In this document: piece after piece, positions 20,688-32,228 of the stretch
Numbering within the stretch: the first letter of the stretch is position 1
Layout of the letters: the number at the start of each line of letters is the position of its first letter
Origin: Hydnum rufescens UP504
Lineage: Eukaryota; Basidiomycota; Agaricomycetes; Cantharellales; Hydnaceae
DNA length: 64,000 nucleotides
Direction: 5' to 3'
NCBI GenBank assembly: GCA_014904985.1
Contig: MU128941.1
Location: forward strand, 196,551-260,550
Made by a program: the position numbers and the translations under genes
The notes under the pieces: generated by a model
The model's database searches: none
What the model saw: only the letters and a program-made list of their open reading frames with translations
What the model was told of the DNA's origin: nothing

Positions 20688-23018
20688 ATTGGGAACGGTT
20701 TGAGCTGTTGAGTTTGAAGTGTCTTGCATTCTTTTGAAGTAAGCTTGTTGGGAGGCTGACGCTTTGGCACACAGAGTGTGCCCACACTCAGCTTCTCCAA
20801 CAAAGCCATGGTCCCAGTGGGAGCTGGGCCATTTCATTCAAATGAGGTGTGTGTTCAAACAGTGGCTAACACTGGCAAGTTTCCATAATTAGCAAAGTGC
20901 CATGTACACAATTGACAGCAATTTTGCTGCCACTCATGTCCATAATTTTCATCATATCCTCTTCGTTTCTCCCCTTTATGTTTCCATATTTTGATGTGCC
21001 AGTATTCTGTGTACTATTCCATACTACCACATATGTATGTACGTATTAGCCCCTGACCTCTCCTCAGCTCTTTTCCAATGTCATTTAAAGATGTCCCTGC
21101 AGCCAGGGGGCATGGACCCTGATTCAAAATGAGTATATTATGAGAAATGGAGGCCACTGGCAGCAGTTAGGACTTCATTCAGTGGTGAAGGGCCTTTGTC
21201 ACATGTCACAATCCCATGACTGATTTTGGATGGTTTGGACCACATGGGACCCAATATTAAGCACATTTAATCTGAGTAGCCTCTAACCAAAATAGGGGAA
21301 ATTTAACAGTTCCTTATATTGGATTTCTGGATTCCACATAGGATGTTCTTTGGGTGACTGAATATTCCTAAATTAACATTTCCTCCCAGAGCCTTCCCCA
21401 TGCATCCAATTTGCCTGCACCTGCACACATAGGACTATCCAGATATCATTTATAACATCCCCCAAATTTCATATTCATTACTGCAACATCTGAGTTTCCA
21501 TAATATTTTTCAAGTTTCACTGAAATAGGCCTTCCAGTTTGGAACTTCCACAGTTCCAATCACTCTGATTTTTTGTAGGCCACACCTGATCACCATTTGA
21601 GGATCAACTTGAATTCCCACTCCATTCCAAGGACTTTGGACATGGGTCTGTGATCAAGGTTTCCTCTCCCCTCCTTCACTCAGTGATCCATGTCTACGAG
21701 TAGGTGTCACCAGGAGTAAGTAAGTAGGTGACAGTGCATGATTCAAATTTACAGGCATTCCATGGAATATTTCCCCACCTTGACTATTTCAGAAACATTC
21801 TAGACCATTAAATTTGAGGTCGAACTGCATATTTGAAATATGCGTTCTGACTCAAATGATGGGTCTGGAATTTTCTTGAATAAGTCAATGTAATATTCCA
21901 TTGAATGTTCCTGAAATTTGAATCATGCACTGTACAGTACTACTACTCCTGTACACCTAACTCTGTAGACATGGGATCACTGGTGAAGGGGGGGAGGAAA
22001 CCTTGATCACATGACCCATGTCAAAAGTCCTTGGAATGGAGTGGAATTTCAAGTTGAGCTCAAATGTGATCAGGTGTGGCCTAAAAAAAATCAGAGTGAT
22101 TGGGAAATGTGGCGTGGCTGAAACTGGAGGGCCTATTTCAGTAACTTGAAAAATTATGGAAATCAGATGTTGCAGTAATGAATATGAAATTTGGGGGGAT
22201 GTTATAAATGGTATGCTGGATCCTAATGTGTGCGGTGCAGGCAATTGGATGCATGGAAGGCTCTGGGGAGGGGAATTGTTAATTTATGGAAATATTCACA
22301 CCCAAAGGACATCCCTATGTGGATGCCAGAAATCCAATATAAGACTGTTGAATTTTCTATTGGTTAGAGGCACTAGATTAATGTGCTTTAATATTGGGTC
22401 CCATGTGTCACAAACATCCAAAAGTCAGTCATGGGGATTGTGTGACATGTGACAAGGCCTTTCACCACTGGAGTGAAGTCCTAACTGCGCCAGTGGCCTC
22501 CCATCTTCTCATACGTATATCATCCATTTTTAATGTGTCCATGCCCCCCTGGCTGCAGGGACATATTTAAATGGACTTGGAAAAAGAGCTGAGGGAGAGG
22601 TAGGAGGCAAATACTGTACATACAATATGTGGTAGTATGCGAATATTACCAGGAATACTGCACATCAAAATACTGGACATAAAGGGGAGAAAGAAAGATA
22701 TGATGAAATTATGCGCATGAGTGGCAGCAAAATGCTGTTCAATTGTGTCATGGGCACTTTGGCTAATTATGGAAAATGCCAGTGTTGAGTCCACTGTTTG
22801 AACACCACCTATTTTGATGAAATGGTCCAGCTCCCACTGGGACCCATGGCTTTGTTGGGAGAGCTGAGTAGTGGGCACACTCTGTGTGCCCAAAGCTCAG
22901 CATCTCCAACAACTTACTTCAAGAAGAAGCAAGACAACTTCAACTTAACAGCTCAACCTTTCCCAATCACAATTGCCTCATGTGATACTGCCAGGGGAAT
23001 GAAGGGTTGTTGCTAGGC
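20688..23018. mobile_element. Foldback element copy A (~2.3 kb, arms ~1.15 kb)
   Basis: The two halves are reverse complements around a centre at about 21835 (GCATATTTGAAATATGC). Matching landmarks include the near-palindrome GTTGG..GGGCACACAGAGTGTGCCC..CCAACAA at about 20750-20812 and about 22855-22915. The outer end reads GGGTTGTTGCTAGG at about 23005-23018; its partner CCTAGCAACAACCC is at about 12270, left of the chromovirus, which therefore sits inside the left arm. No transposase frame is present, so the element is non-autonomous. Confidence 0.82.
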
Positions 23019-23660
23019 TTGGTGGAAATATGGAGGTATTCAGGGGTCTCAGTGGTGAAATTGATCATGGAGCCATTGTACCATGTATTCTTGAGTCCAT
23101 GAGTGAGAGCATGTAACTTCAGAATATTGATATGGTCCAAATCGCCATGTGAGCCATTTTCAATGAAGATATTCTTGTTTTGATGAAATGCAGCAAGAAG
23201 AGATGACATCTTGTCTAGCAGATTGACTGATTGGATAGGGGATTGAGCCATGTAGATATAATTGAGAAGTGCTCAAAGGGCCTTGATAACTTGAGGTTCT
23301 GCTCCTTCTGCTCCAGCAACAACTGTGAGAGCTGACTTTTGGAAATCCCAGTGTTCTCAACCTGACACCTGTGAGAGTTTAGAGATGCCACTGCTGAAAT
23401 GGTGGAATCCGGCCTTCAGTTGTGCCATATATCAATTATCAAGTTCGTCAATTCTGATCATGTGTGCAATCCATTTCACTGCATGATCCCAAAAGAATTT
23501 GTGATAGCCATGTAGTAGATCTTGGCAGATAAAGTGACTATGGTTGCCACGGTGTAAGCAGGAAACAGAGGGAGGAATCCAGCCACAGTCTGCGATATGG
23601 AATCGAGAACAAAAAGAGGGGACCACAGGATCAATCCGAATGTTGAGGCTCAAAGGAAGG
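23019..23660 (-). pseudogene. Plavaka/KDZ-like transposase remnant
   Basis: Minus-strand frames retain, in order, DLLHGYHKFFWDHAVKWIAH (about 23530-23470), FHHFSSGISKLSQ (about 23400), LLDKMSSLLAAFHQNK (about 23220-23175) and INILKLHALTHGL followed by ETPEYLHIS (about 23130-23030). This series of motifs is typical of the C-terminal half of Plavaka/KDZ-type transposases common in agaricomycetes (DLLHQLHKG, FHxNK, IPKLHxxxHY and NTExxERLHID patterns, from memory of the family). In-frame stops and a missing N-terminus make it a remnant. It abuts the end of foldback copy A. Confidence 0.62.
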
Positions 23661-23688
23661 AAGGTCTTTTTGGATAGAAATCTAAAGC

Positions 23689-24932
23689 TGTAAGCAACAC
23701 CTGCTCAAGCAATAGAACAAAGAATGAATATGGGTCACAAAACCACACCCTAAGGCTCTCCTCTTGAGGCCCTAGACAAAGTGCAGTAGTCTTAGTGGAA
23801 TTTACCCAAGGAACCAGCAGCAATACATCAGTGCCTCAAAACTGGGGAGGGGGAAAACTCTAGAAATTCGCATCTCCTGCACTTAATATACATCACAGAA
23901 AAATGCTATGGTAACCGACAGAGAGGTGGGGTTAAGGCAAAAATGATGAAAAAGAAATCAAGTCAAAGCTTCAAAAATGAAGGAGATATTCCAGAATTAA
24001 GTCAGAATAGGGGAATATGGCTTAACCAAGCTATTCCTCCTCTCCTACTGCACAGAATCCCTTGGGGAATGGTGGAACTGGTCGTCCTAGATGTACCCTT
24101 CGTCGGATATAAGAGGGGTAGAGAATAATTGCCATTAATAATCAAAAAAAAGCGGAGGAAATAATGGAATGAGACATGGGGGAGTTCAATTGTAGAGAGC
24201 CGAGTTTTAATCCGCTCGTTTTTCCCTTGGTACCATTGGATCCGGACTGTCGACAGCGTTCTAGGCGTGCTTGTCCCGAACGAATTGAATCAAAACTGAC
24301 TGAGAAAATCGAAAAATACTGAAGGGATATATGAAACACATAGTAAAATCGACCTGGAAGGTGCAGTTTTGACTCGTTCGGCTCGTGTTTGGTATCGTCC
24401 GAAAGGTGTAAATCGTGGCTTTCTGGGAGCTATCTTGCCGAGTCGATCCGGTAAAAACTGAGGGAGATATTCCGCGTTTACTCCTTGAGAGCACCGCATT
24501 AGCCCCTATTTATCATGTGACAAGTCCGCAAGTCGGAATCAAGGCCCGGGGTGTGTAATCTGTTGTGTTACATAATCACAATTCGTTAGAGTCGCCCTTG
24601 AGGCAACAGGAAGCGTGTATCGGAAGTGGAGACTGATTGAAGGTCAAACAAAGCAAGCAAGTTGAATTGCTATTGCCACATTGAGGTATGGCATAAAAAG
24701 GTGGAATTTAGGGTGGCCTGTTGAAGTGCCACGGATACATAATAAATTGGCTTATGCGCAAACAAAGGAATGGCATGGATTCATGGGTATTAGGCATATG
24801 GGATTCAGGCTTGTTCTCAAATGAATGATGGCATGGGAATTGACATCCGGATTGACATAGAAAATGGTTCATTTGTTTGAAAGATTGTCCTCAGATAGGG
24901 TTTGTACATAGTAGGGATTTGTCCCTCCAACA
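23689..24932 (-). mobile_element. Second 1.2 kb LTR, inverted relative to the first
   Basis: Read on the minus strand it begins TGTTGGAGGGACAAATCCC at 24932 and ends GCTTACA at 23689, matching the solo LTR at 10942-12159 along its length with moderate divergence. Shared internal landmarks include the CTCTTAT..TCCG and CTTAGGGTGTGG strings. No matching TSD is visible (AAAGC versus ACGGT), so one end may have been rearranged. Confidence 0.75.
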
Positions 24933-24937
24933 ACGGT

Positions 24938-25100
24938 CAGGTTTTAGTCAGGTTTTGCCCAATTTGGGCAAAACCTAAACCTGACCAGGTTCTAAAATCA
25001 CCCATGAGGGCAAAACCTGAACCTGACCTGAGGTTTGGTCTCATTCAGGTCAGGTTCAGGTTTAAACCTGGTTTAAACCTCAAACCTGAGGTATCAGGGA
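24938..25100. repeat. Degenerate AACCTGA / TCAGGTT repeats in both orientations
   Basis: About a dozen copies of AACCTGA-like heptamers and their complement TCAGGTT alternate in direct and inverted order, including the palindromes GCCCAATTTGGGC and GGTTTAAACC. No coding sense. It is not the TTAGGG telomere repeat. Confidence 0.7.
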
Positions 25101-25364
25101 AGCCAACATTTTCAGGGGGTATTACAGAATATCTACACCCTGTGCTCAAGTCTCTGCCTCTGCCACTCCCTTTACAGTCTTTGACCGGTCCTTGAGCCAG
25201 ATTTCAAGATTGGGCATTGGAGAGGGCAAATTGGCATATATTTTCTCACAATTTTTTTCAGTGTGTAGTGTAGTGTCTTATACTGCAGTGTGTGCAGTAG
25301 TATTGTAATTAGGCTAAAAATGAGTGAGAAGGGGGATTATTACTAGGTAGGGTTGATTTCGGGA

Positions 25365-27687
25365 TTACCGGTCGCTGAGCCACTCGTTTCCAACGTTATC
25401 CTCATGTTCACTAGCCCAGCTCTCGGCCTCGGAGCCCGATTCCTCATCTCTTTCATCACTGTCCACCCCTCCATCGTCATCTTGGCCCACTCCCACCCCC
25501 TTGTCTTGGTCAAATTGGGCGAAGATATCCTTGCGCAGCGTCATTGTGGGCTTTGGGGGCAGACGGGCACCGGCACTGCGACATTGGGCACATGTGGCCT
25601 TCCATTCCCTGTCTAGCCGTTCGTTCTCCATCTTTGCCTGCTCCCATGCTGTGGCACGCTCCTTCCGGTGAGCATCTGCTTTGGCATTCTGGTGCTTTGC
25701 TATGTGATGCTTCTTGGCTCTAGCAACCCTCGCGGCACTCGCTTGCTCCCGTCTTGTATCGGCCGCCCTAATTTCATCGCGCAGAGCAGGATCGGTTAAG
25801 ATCCGGCTCTTACCATTAGCTTTAATGCGCGTATGGTTGGCTCCTTTTTTGTTCTCCTTGTGAGCAAGCTGACGGCGAGTACGGTCTAGGTGCATCCCGG
25901 CGAGAGTAAGCTGGGCATTTCCCACATCCACGGCTGTGCGATATGCAGCTAATTGTTCCTTCGCACCATGAAGGTAGGAGCGAAGGACCTCATTTTCCTC
26001 CAGGACCTCCTCCCTCGTTCGAGTCTCTGGTGGAGGAGGAGGAGAATTTCCACGGCTCCAGTTAATAGTGACAGGTATGGGATGTTTTTGATATATCCAA
26101 GGAGGTAGTGCGGATGTTGATTTCAATGGTGATGAGCTGAACAGGAAATGAGCAGAGGAGTTTAAAAATGAGTCTTTCAGTCTTTCCGGAGTTGATGGTA
26201 GCAATAGAGCAGGATCCAGGTCCATAGGTTGTAGTGATGGGCCTGCCGTAGTATCTTGGATTGTGGGAGGTGATGGGAGTGATGGTGAGTGGGTTTCTTG
26301 GGTGGCAGAGGCACTACTGACATCATTGTGGAGCTGCCCGTAGGTTCTGAGTAGGCGCTTGACTGGGGATGGGGGATCAATGGGCATTGATCCAGTGGCT
26401 GCTAGCTCGACACTCGGAGCCATTTGTTGCACCGTGATCACTTGCGGGTCAAAGGGAACAATGCCGGTCTTTCGAAAGGAGGCAAGAATGTTGTCGTGGG
26501 TAAAGGCTTTGATATGAGCGGCTCCGTAGACTTTTAGGAACGTCTGCTTCGTGACCTTGAACCCCGTGGTTGTCTCATAGTCGTGTACTTCATCTGCCCA
26601 TGCACGCTTTGCAACAGAGAAGACCACGACATCCAGGGTTGAAGAGCATGTGTCGAATGTGATGGGAAGCACACAACCACAATCCTATGGTCATCAGCAT
26701 AGTCAATAAACTTGATTGACTCGTGTGTGCTGTGTCCATCAAGTAGCAAGAGACGGTATTCGCCTTCCTCCAACTTGTCTCGTGTTTTCTCATCAAAAAA
26801 TCGCAACCAGTCCACTGCTATTTCACTGTCGGTCCATCCCTTAGAGGAGTGGCAATATCTGGATGAATATCTAGCTATCAGTGACATGAAGAATGGGTAA
26901 TTATTATACACACGCGGCTTCAATAGGATTTTCCTGTTCCCAGTCCTTCATGAAGTACTCCCCCTTGAAGATGACTACAGGTGGGACTGAGGTACCATCT
27001 GCACATATTGTCGCAAGTACAGTGACATTTTCCTTGTCACCACCGCATCGCTTTTTCTGACGCTTTGATCCCTTATGACCGATGACACGTCCCTTGCCCA
27101 GTGGCCCAAATGGATAGCCGCCCTCGTTGAAATTGTAAATATTACAGTTGCGAAATTGGTATTTGTTTAGGGCCCCTCCAAGCATATCATAGTAGTGCCT
27201 CGTGTTTTCAGGGTTTAGGGCTGCAGCACAGACGGTGTCAAGGCCTGAGCTCCATAGTGATGTGAGTCGGTCACTGTGCTTGGCGACAAACCGACGAGCC
27301 CAGTTCTTCCCAAGCTCGGTGAGGGAGGGATTTCGTTTTTTAGCAATCTCGAGTGCATATGTGGCAATCTTTTCATGAGTCAAAGGAAAACCATGATCAG
27401 CCATCTTGAGGATGAAGTCAATAAGTACTTCACTCTCATCTGGATTGAGGTGACTCTTGTCCGCATTCGCCTTGCTTGTTGTTTTCCCCCCTTCAAGATG
27501 TCGCTTAAGGGTGCTCCTGTCCACCCCAAGTTCTTTGCCATGTTGCAGATACTGGGGACACTGCCTCCATCAAGGTGGGCTGCTCGGCTGCTGCATGATA
27601 TGCATCCACTGCATGACTATGCTTTTCATCATGCATACGAGTGGCAACACGGGCTTTTTGTTCTTCAGATAGTGCATGTTTTGTCAT
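25365..27687 (-). pseudogene. Pogo-type transposase, disrupted
   Basis: The reading starts near ATG 27687 (MTKHALSEEQKARV, a psq-like helix-turn-helix), shifts frame near 27550, then continues through LTHEKIATYALEIAKKRNPSL and the CENPB-type domain. The first catalytic motif reads YNFNEGG at about 27126, where Asp is expected. A 55-nt intron (26859-26913, GTGTGT to CATCCAG) joins to YCHSSKGWTDSEIAVDWL. LLLLDGHSTHE (about 26740) supplies the second Asp. Another frameshift near 26640 separates HALQP from DVVVFSVAKRAW, the third Asp. A long charged C-terminal tail ends at 25365. Confidence 0.85.
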
Positions 27688-28003
27688 ATGGAGTATGCAT
27701 CCAGTTTAGGAAGGCAGTATGCAGTGACTGTGGGGGTGGAAAGGGACATGAGGCCAATTGAGATGAAGTGCTGTTGTCGGAGATTGCACCTTTATTATTT
27801 CCGTGTTTTCTCCGTCACAACAAAGAACTGTGCTTCCTGGCAACAATAAAGATTGTAGCTATACATGCTACCAAAGTCTTTGGAGGGTTTACAGAGGTTG
27901 ACACAAGGGAGAAACAGGAAAAAAACTTGTAGAACAATTGTGTCTCCTCAAAAATTGCTTGCAAAATGATTAAGGTCCTGACTGCCAATTTTCTGCAGAG
28001 AGA
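27688..28003. other. Unassigned strip between pogo gene and Tc1-like element
   Basis: Probable pogo 5' flank followed by unmatched sequence. No gene seen, and no pogo TIR is found here although one would be expected within a few hundred bases of the transposase start. Confidence 0.4.
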
Positions 28004-29581
28004 GATGCCACTTTTGACTTCTCTTTTCTTATACCTCCCCAACCAGCCATTTAAAAAAATTGAAAAAATGTTCAAGATGTATATGCTTCTTGGCTACACA
28101 TGTGCCAAATTTCACAGCAATCCATCAATATTTGACAGAGATATGCCCTTAACAAGCCACCTATATCATTGCAACGGTTTTGTGGCACATGAAATTGTGA
28201 CACAAATCATTACAGTTCAGTATTTTGTGTACCCCCCCCTTTGCCTTCCACACTGCTTCCACCTCCTAGGCATACTTTCTATCAAATTTTGACACACCCT
28301 GCTTCAATCTTCTCCCACTCTGCCTCTACTCGCTCCCATAGCTCATGGATGCCTTTTGGGGGGTTCTTCATATCCTCCAAGCTTTGTTTTGATGTGATGC
28401 CAGAGGTGTTCAATTGGATTGAGGTCTGGGGACTGGGCAGGCCACTTCATGACATTGAAACCATGGTCTTTGAACCAGGCTTGGGCCATTTTTGCTGGTG
28501 TGTTTGGGGTCATTGTCCTGCTGGAAAACCACATCGCCAGGTGATTTGTTGTAAATTTGAGGGATCCTTGGAGTTCATCCTCCAGAATTTGGCAGTAGAG
28601 GTTGGCATCCATCTTGCCATCAATCTTGCATGCATATCCAGGCCCTCCCATGTCATACACCCCCACATCATCAAGGAACCACCACCAAACTTCAGAGTCC
28701 CTTCCACCAGACGATCAGAGAGGCCTCCCCAGCCTTTTTCCACACCCATTTTTCGCCCATCAGAGCCCAGGCGATTAATTTTGGTCTCATCAGACCACAC
28801 AACACGCTTCCAGTCATCCACAGTCCAGTCCTTATGGCTTAGGGCAAAGTCCAGTCTCTCACGCTTGTGGCGCTGGGAGAGCAGGGGACGTTTCTTCTTC
28901 ACCACAGCCTTTAAACCAGCACTCTTCAGATGGCGGCAGACTGTTTCATTGGAGAGTGACTGGTTGGTGATGGATTGGAGGGAATGGGCAACTTGGGTGG
29001 CAGTGGTAGCCTTCCCAGTGTGGATAAGACGGATGGCATGGCGGACATCAGTGGGGGAAAGCTTTGATGGACGACCACCAGAGGACTTGGAAACATGGGG
29101 GCGATGTTTGGACCAGACATGGGTGATAGTAGAAGTGTGGAGACCAGTAATGGAGGAGATTTTGTGGGCAGAGTGCTTGGAGTCAATGAGATGAAGGACA
29201 TTGTCAAGTTGTGCATTTGATAAAGCATGCATGGTTGATTGGGGGGCATATAGCCTTGGGACTGCTGGTATTTATGCTTTTCCGATGTTTATTTATTTGG
29301 CTGTGTTTGTACCTTTGGGTATAAACAATGTCACATGACAGTAATGTCATGTTTCTCTGATCTGAAAGGTCAGCCACAAAACTGTTGCAATGACATAGGT
29401 GACTTGTTGAGGGCATATCTCTGTCAAATGTTAATGGATTGCCATGAAATTTGGCACATATGTAGACAAGAAGCATACATATCTTGGACATATTTTTCCA
29501 AATTTTTTGAAGGCCTGACTGGGGAGGAATAACCAAAGAAGGTCAAAAGTGGCAACATTGCAACAGTTTTGTGGGTCACTG
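28004..29581 (-). mobile_element. Tc1-like transposon with long nested TIRs
   Basis: The right end reads ..GTGGGTCACTG then TA (29582-29583) and CATCC of a chromovirus LTR. TIRs of about 180-210 bp are at 28004-28185 and about 29373-29581. The left one lacks about the outer 35 bp. Each TIR is bounded internally by an inverted copy of the terminal GCCACAAAACTGTTGCAATG string (29373-29392; about 28168-28186). The transposase is inside and broken. Confidence 0.85.
28290..29232 (-). pseudogene. Tc1-like DDE transposase, frameshifted
   Basis: Starts at ATG 29232 (MHALSNAQLDNVLHLID) with a paired-type helix-turn-helix region (HKISSITGLHTSTITHVW). The first Asp lies in VVWSDETKINRLGSDG (about 28790). 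Frame changes are needed near 28640 and near 28520, where the second Asp (QQDNDPKH) falls in another frame, and again before SPDLNPIEHLW (about 28425), the third acidic site. The length is close to the usual ~340 residues, so the copy is full length but inactive as read. Confidence 0.85.
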
Positions 29582-29583
29582 TA

Positions 29584-29920
29584 CATCCTTCCTTTATTCA
29601 ACACCCCTTTATCCATAAAACCCTTTTGATCTCTAATAGTATAAGTAGTTACTTGATGTACACTCGCTCTTTAGAAGACCGAGAATATATTGTCAACTGA
29701 TTGAATTCCACTCTCGCAATCTCAGTTATCGCTCATGACTCTCATCTTAAAACCTTCCCCTATCAAGTCTCAAGAAGCTGGTCTTCCTTGTACGTACTCA
29801 TCTTTCGTGACTTACGTAATCCCCACTTCGCGACTCCCTCGTCAATCGCCTTAAGGGCATTTCCTTGTATTTGTCTCGATTACATCATCGTATCTTTCGC
29901 CTCGAGTACAACCCTTAACA
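29584..29920 (+). repeat. Chromovirus LTR 3' part, starting at the Tc1 insertion site
   Basis: Matches 12441-12778 of the 5' LTR, from CATCCTTCC to CTTAACA, then ATTGG (29921-29925) and foldback sequence, the same junction as at 20687. The part left of the Tc1 target is absent. Confidence 0.9.
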
Positions 29921-32096
29921 ATTGGGAAAGGTTTGAGCTGTTGAGTTGAAGTTGTCTTGCATTCTTTTGAAGTAAGCTTGTTGGAGAGCTGAGCTTTGGG
30001 CACACAGAGTGTGCCCACACTCAGCTTCTCCAACAAAGCCATGGTCCCAGTGGGAGCTGGGACCATTTCATTCAAAATGAGGTGTGTGTTCAAACAGTGG
30101 ACTCAACACTGGCAGTTTCCATAATTAGCAAAGTGCCCATGTACACAATTGAACAGCAATTTTGCTGCCACTCATGTCCATAATTTCATCATATCTTTCT
30201 TTCTCCCCTTTATGTCCATATTTTGATGTGCAGTATTCCTGTGTACATATTCCATACTACCACATATGTATGTACAGTATTAGCCTCCTGACCTCTCCCT
30301 CAGCTCTTTTTCCAATGTCCATTTAAATATGTCCCTGCAGCCAGGGGGCATGGACACTATTCAAAATGAGATATATATGTATGAGAAGATGGGAGGCACT
30401 GGCAGCAGTTAGGACTTCATTCAGTGGTGAAGGGCCTTGTCACATGTCACACAATCCCATGACTGACTTTTGGATGGTTGTGACACATGGGGACCAATAT
30501 TAAAGCACATTTTAATCTGAGTGCCTCTAACCAATAGGAAAATTTCAACAGTTCTTATATTGGATTTCTGGCATCCACATAGGGATGTTCCTTTGGGTGC
30601 TGAATATTCCATAAATTAACAATTTCCTCCCAGAGCCTTCCATGCATCCAATTGCCCTGCACCTGCACACATAGGATATCCAGATACATTTATAACATCC
30701 CCCCAAATTTCATATTCATTACTGCAACATCTGAGTTTCCATAATATTTTCAAGTTTCACTGAAATAGGCCCTCCAGTTTGAGCACTTCCACAGTTCCAA
30801 TCACTCTGATTTTTTGTAGGCCACACCTGATCACCATTTGAGGCTCAACCTTGAAATTCCACTCCATTCCAAGGACTTTTGACATGGGTCATGTGATCAA
30901 GGTTTCCTCTCCCCTCCTTCACTCCAGTGATCCATGTCTACAGAGTTAGGTGTCACCAGGAGTAGTAGTATGTGACAGTGCATGATTCAAATTTCAGGAC
31001 ATTCAATGGATATTCATTGACTTATTCAGAAACATTCTAGACCATTCATTTGAGGTCAGAACTGCATATTTGCAATATGCAGTTTGACCTCAAATTGAAT
31101 GGGTCTGGATGTTTCTTGAATAAGTCAATGATATTCCATTGAATGTCCTGAAATTTGAATCATGCACTGTCACATACTATACTCTGGTGACACTAACTCT
31201 GTAGACATGGGATCACTGAGTGAAGGAGGGGGAGAGGGAAACTTGATCACATGACCATGTCAAAAGTCCTTGGAATGGAGTGGAATTTCAAGGTTGAGCC
31301 TCAAATGGTGATCAGGTGTGGCCTACAAAAAATCAGAGTGATTGGAACTGTGGAAGTGCCTCAAACTGGAGGGCCTATTTCAGTGAAACTTGAAATATTA
31401 TGGAAACTCAGATGTTGCAGTAATGAATATGAAATTTGGGATGTTATAATGTATCTGGATATCCTATGTGTGCAGGTGCAGGGCAATTGGATGCATGGAA
31501 GGCTCTGGGAGGAAATTGTTTAAATATGGAATATTCAGCACCCAAAGGAACATCCCTATGTGGATGCCAGAAATCACATATAAGAACTGTTGAAATTTTC
31601 CTATTGGTTAGAGGCACTCAGATTAAAAATGTTGCTTTATATATTGGGTCCCCATGTGTCACAAACCATCCAAAAGTCAGTCATGGGATGTGTGACATGT
31701 GACAAGGCCTTCACACGGAGTGAAGTCCTAACTGCTGGCCAGGGCCTCATCTTTCAATAACATATATATCTCATTGTTTAATAGTGTCCATTGCCCCTGG
31801 CTCAGGGACATATTTAAATGGACATTGGAAGAAAGAGCTGAGGGAGAGGTCAGGAGTGCCTAATACTGATACATAATATGTGGTGTATGGAATATGTACA
31901 CAGGAATTACTGCACATTCAAAAATGGACATAAAGGGAGAAAGAAAGATATATGAAATAATGGACCATGAGGGCACAAAATGCTTTCAATTGGACATGGG
32001 CACTTTCTAATTATTGGAAACTGGCCAGTGTTGATTCCACTGTTTTGAACACCAACCCATTTTGAATGAAATGGCCGAGCTCCCACTGGGACATGG
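29921..32096. mobile_element. Foldback element copy B, cut by gap
   Basis: Second copy of the foldback element, centred at about 31072 (GCATATTTGCAATATGC), with the same arm sequence as copy A. The right arm stops at the gap about 190 bp short of the expected end. It joins the chromovirus LTR with the same ATTGG. Confidence 0.82.
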
Positions 32097-32121
32097 NNNN
32101 NNNNNNNNNNNNNNNNNNNNN
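32097..32121. other. Assembly gap (25 N)
   Basis: Fixed-size placeholder; the sequence resumes with probable pogo subterminal sequence. Confidence 0.99.
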
Positions 32122-32228
32122 GCATCAGTTTTGCTTCAAATTTGGTACATGAACTAGACTAATACACCCCTTCCCAATGCACAAAAGAGCAAGTAAATAT
32201 CTCTTGAATTAACCAAGATATGGGGGTC

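Noticed and set aside
10942..24932. One giant 14 kb inverted-repeat transposon
   Set aside because: The inverted arms proved to be two separate copies of a 1.2 kb LTR, the first with its own TSD and an empty site elsewhere.
24938..25100. Telomeric or CRISPR-like array
   Set aside because: The unit is AACCTGA in both orientations, not TTAGGG, and there are no unique spacers of constant size; CRISPR is not expected in a fungus.
28241..29194. 317-codon plus-strand frame
   Set aside because: Shadow of the Tc1-like transposase on the opposite strand; no domain of its own.
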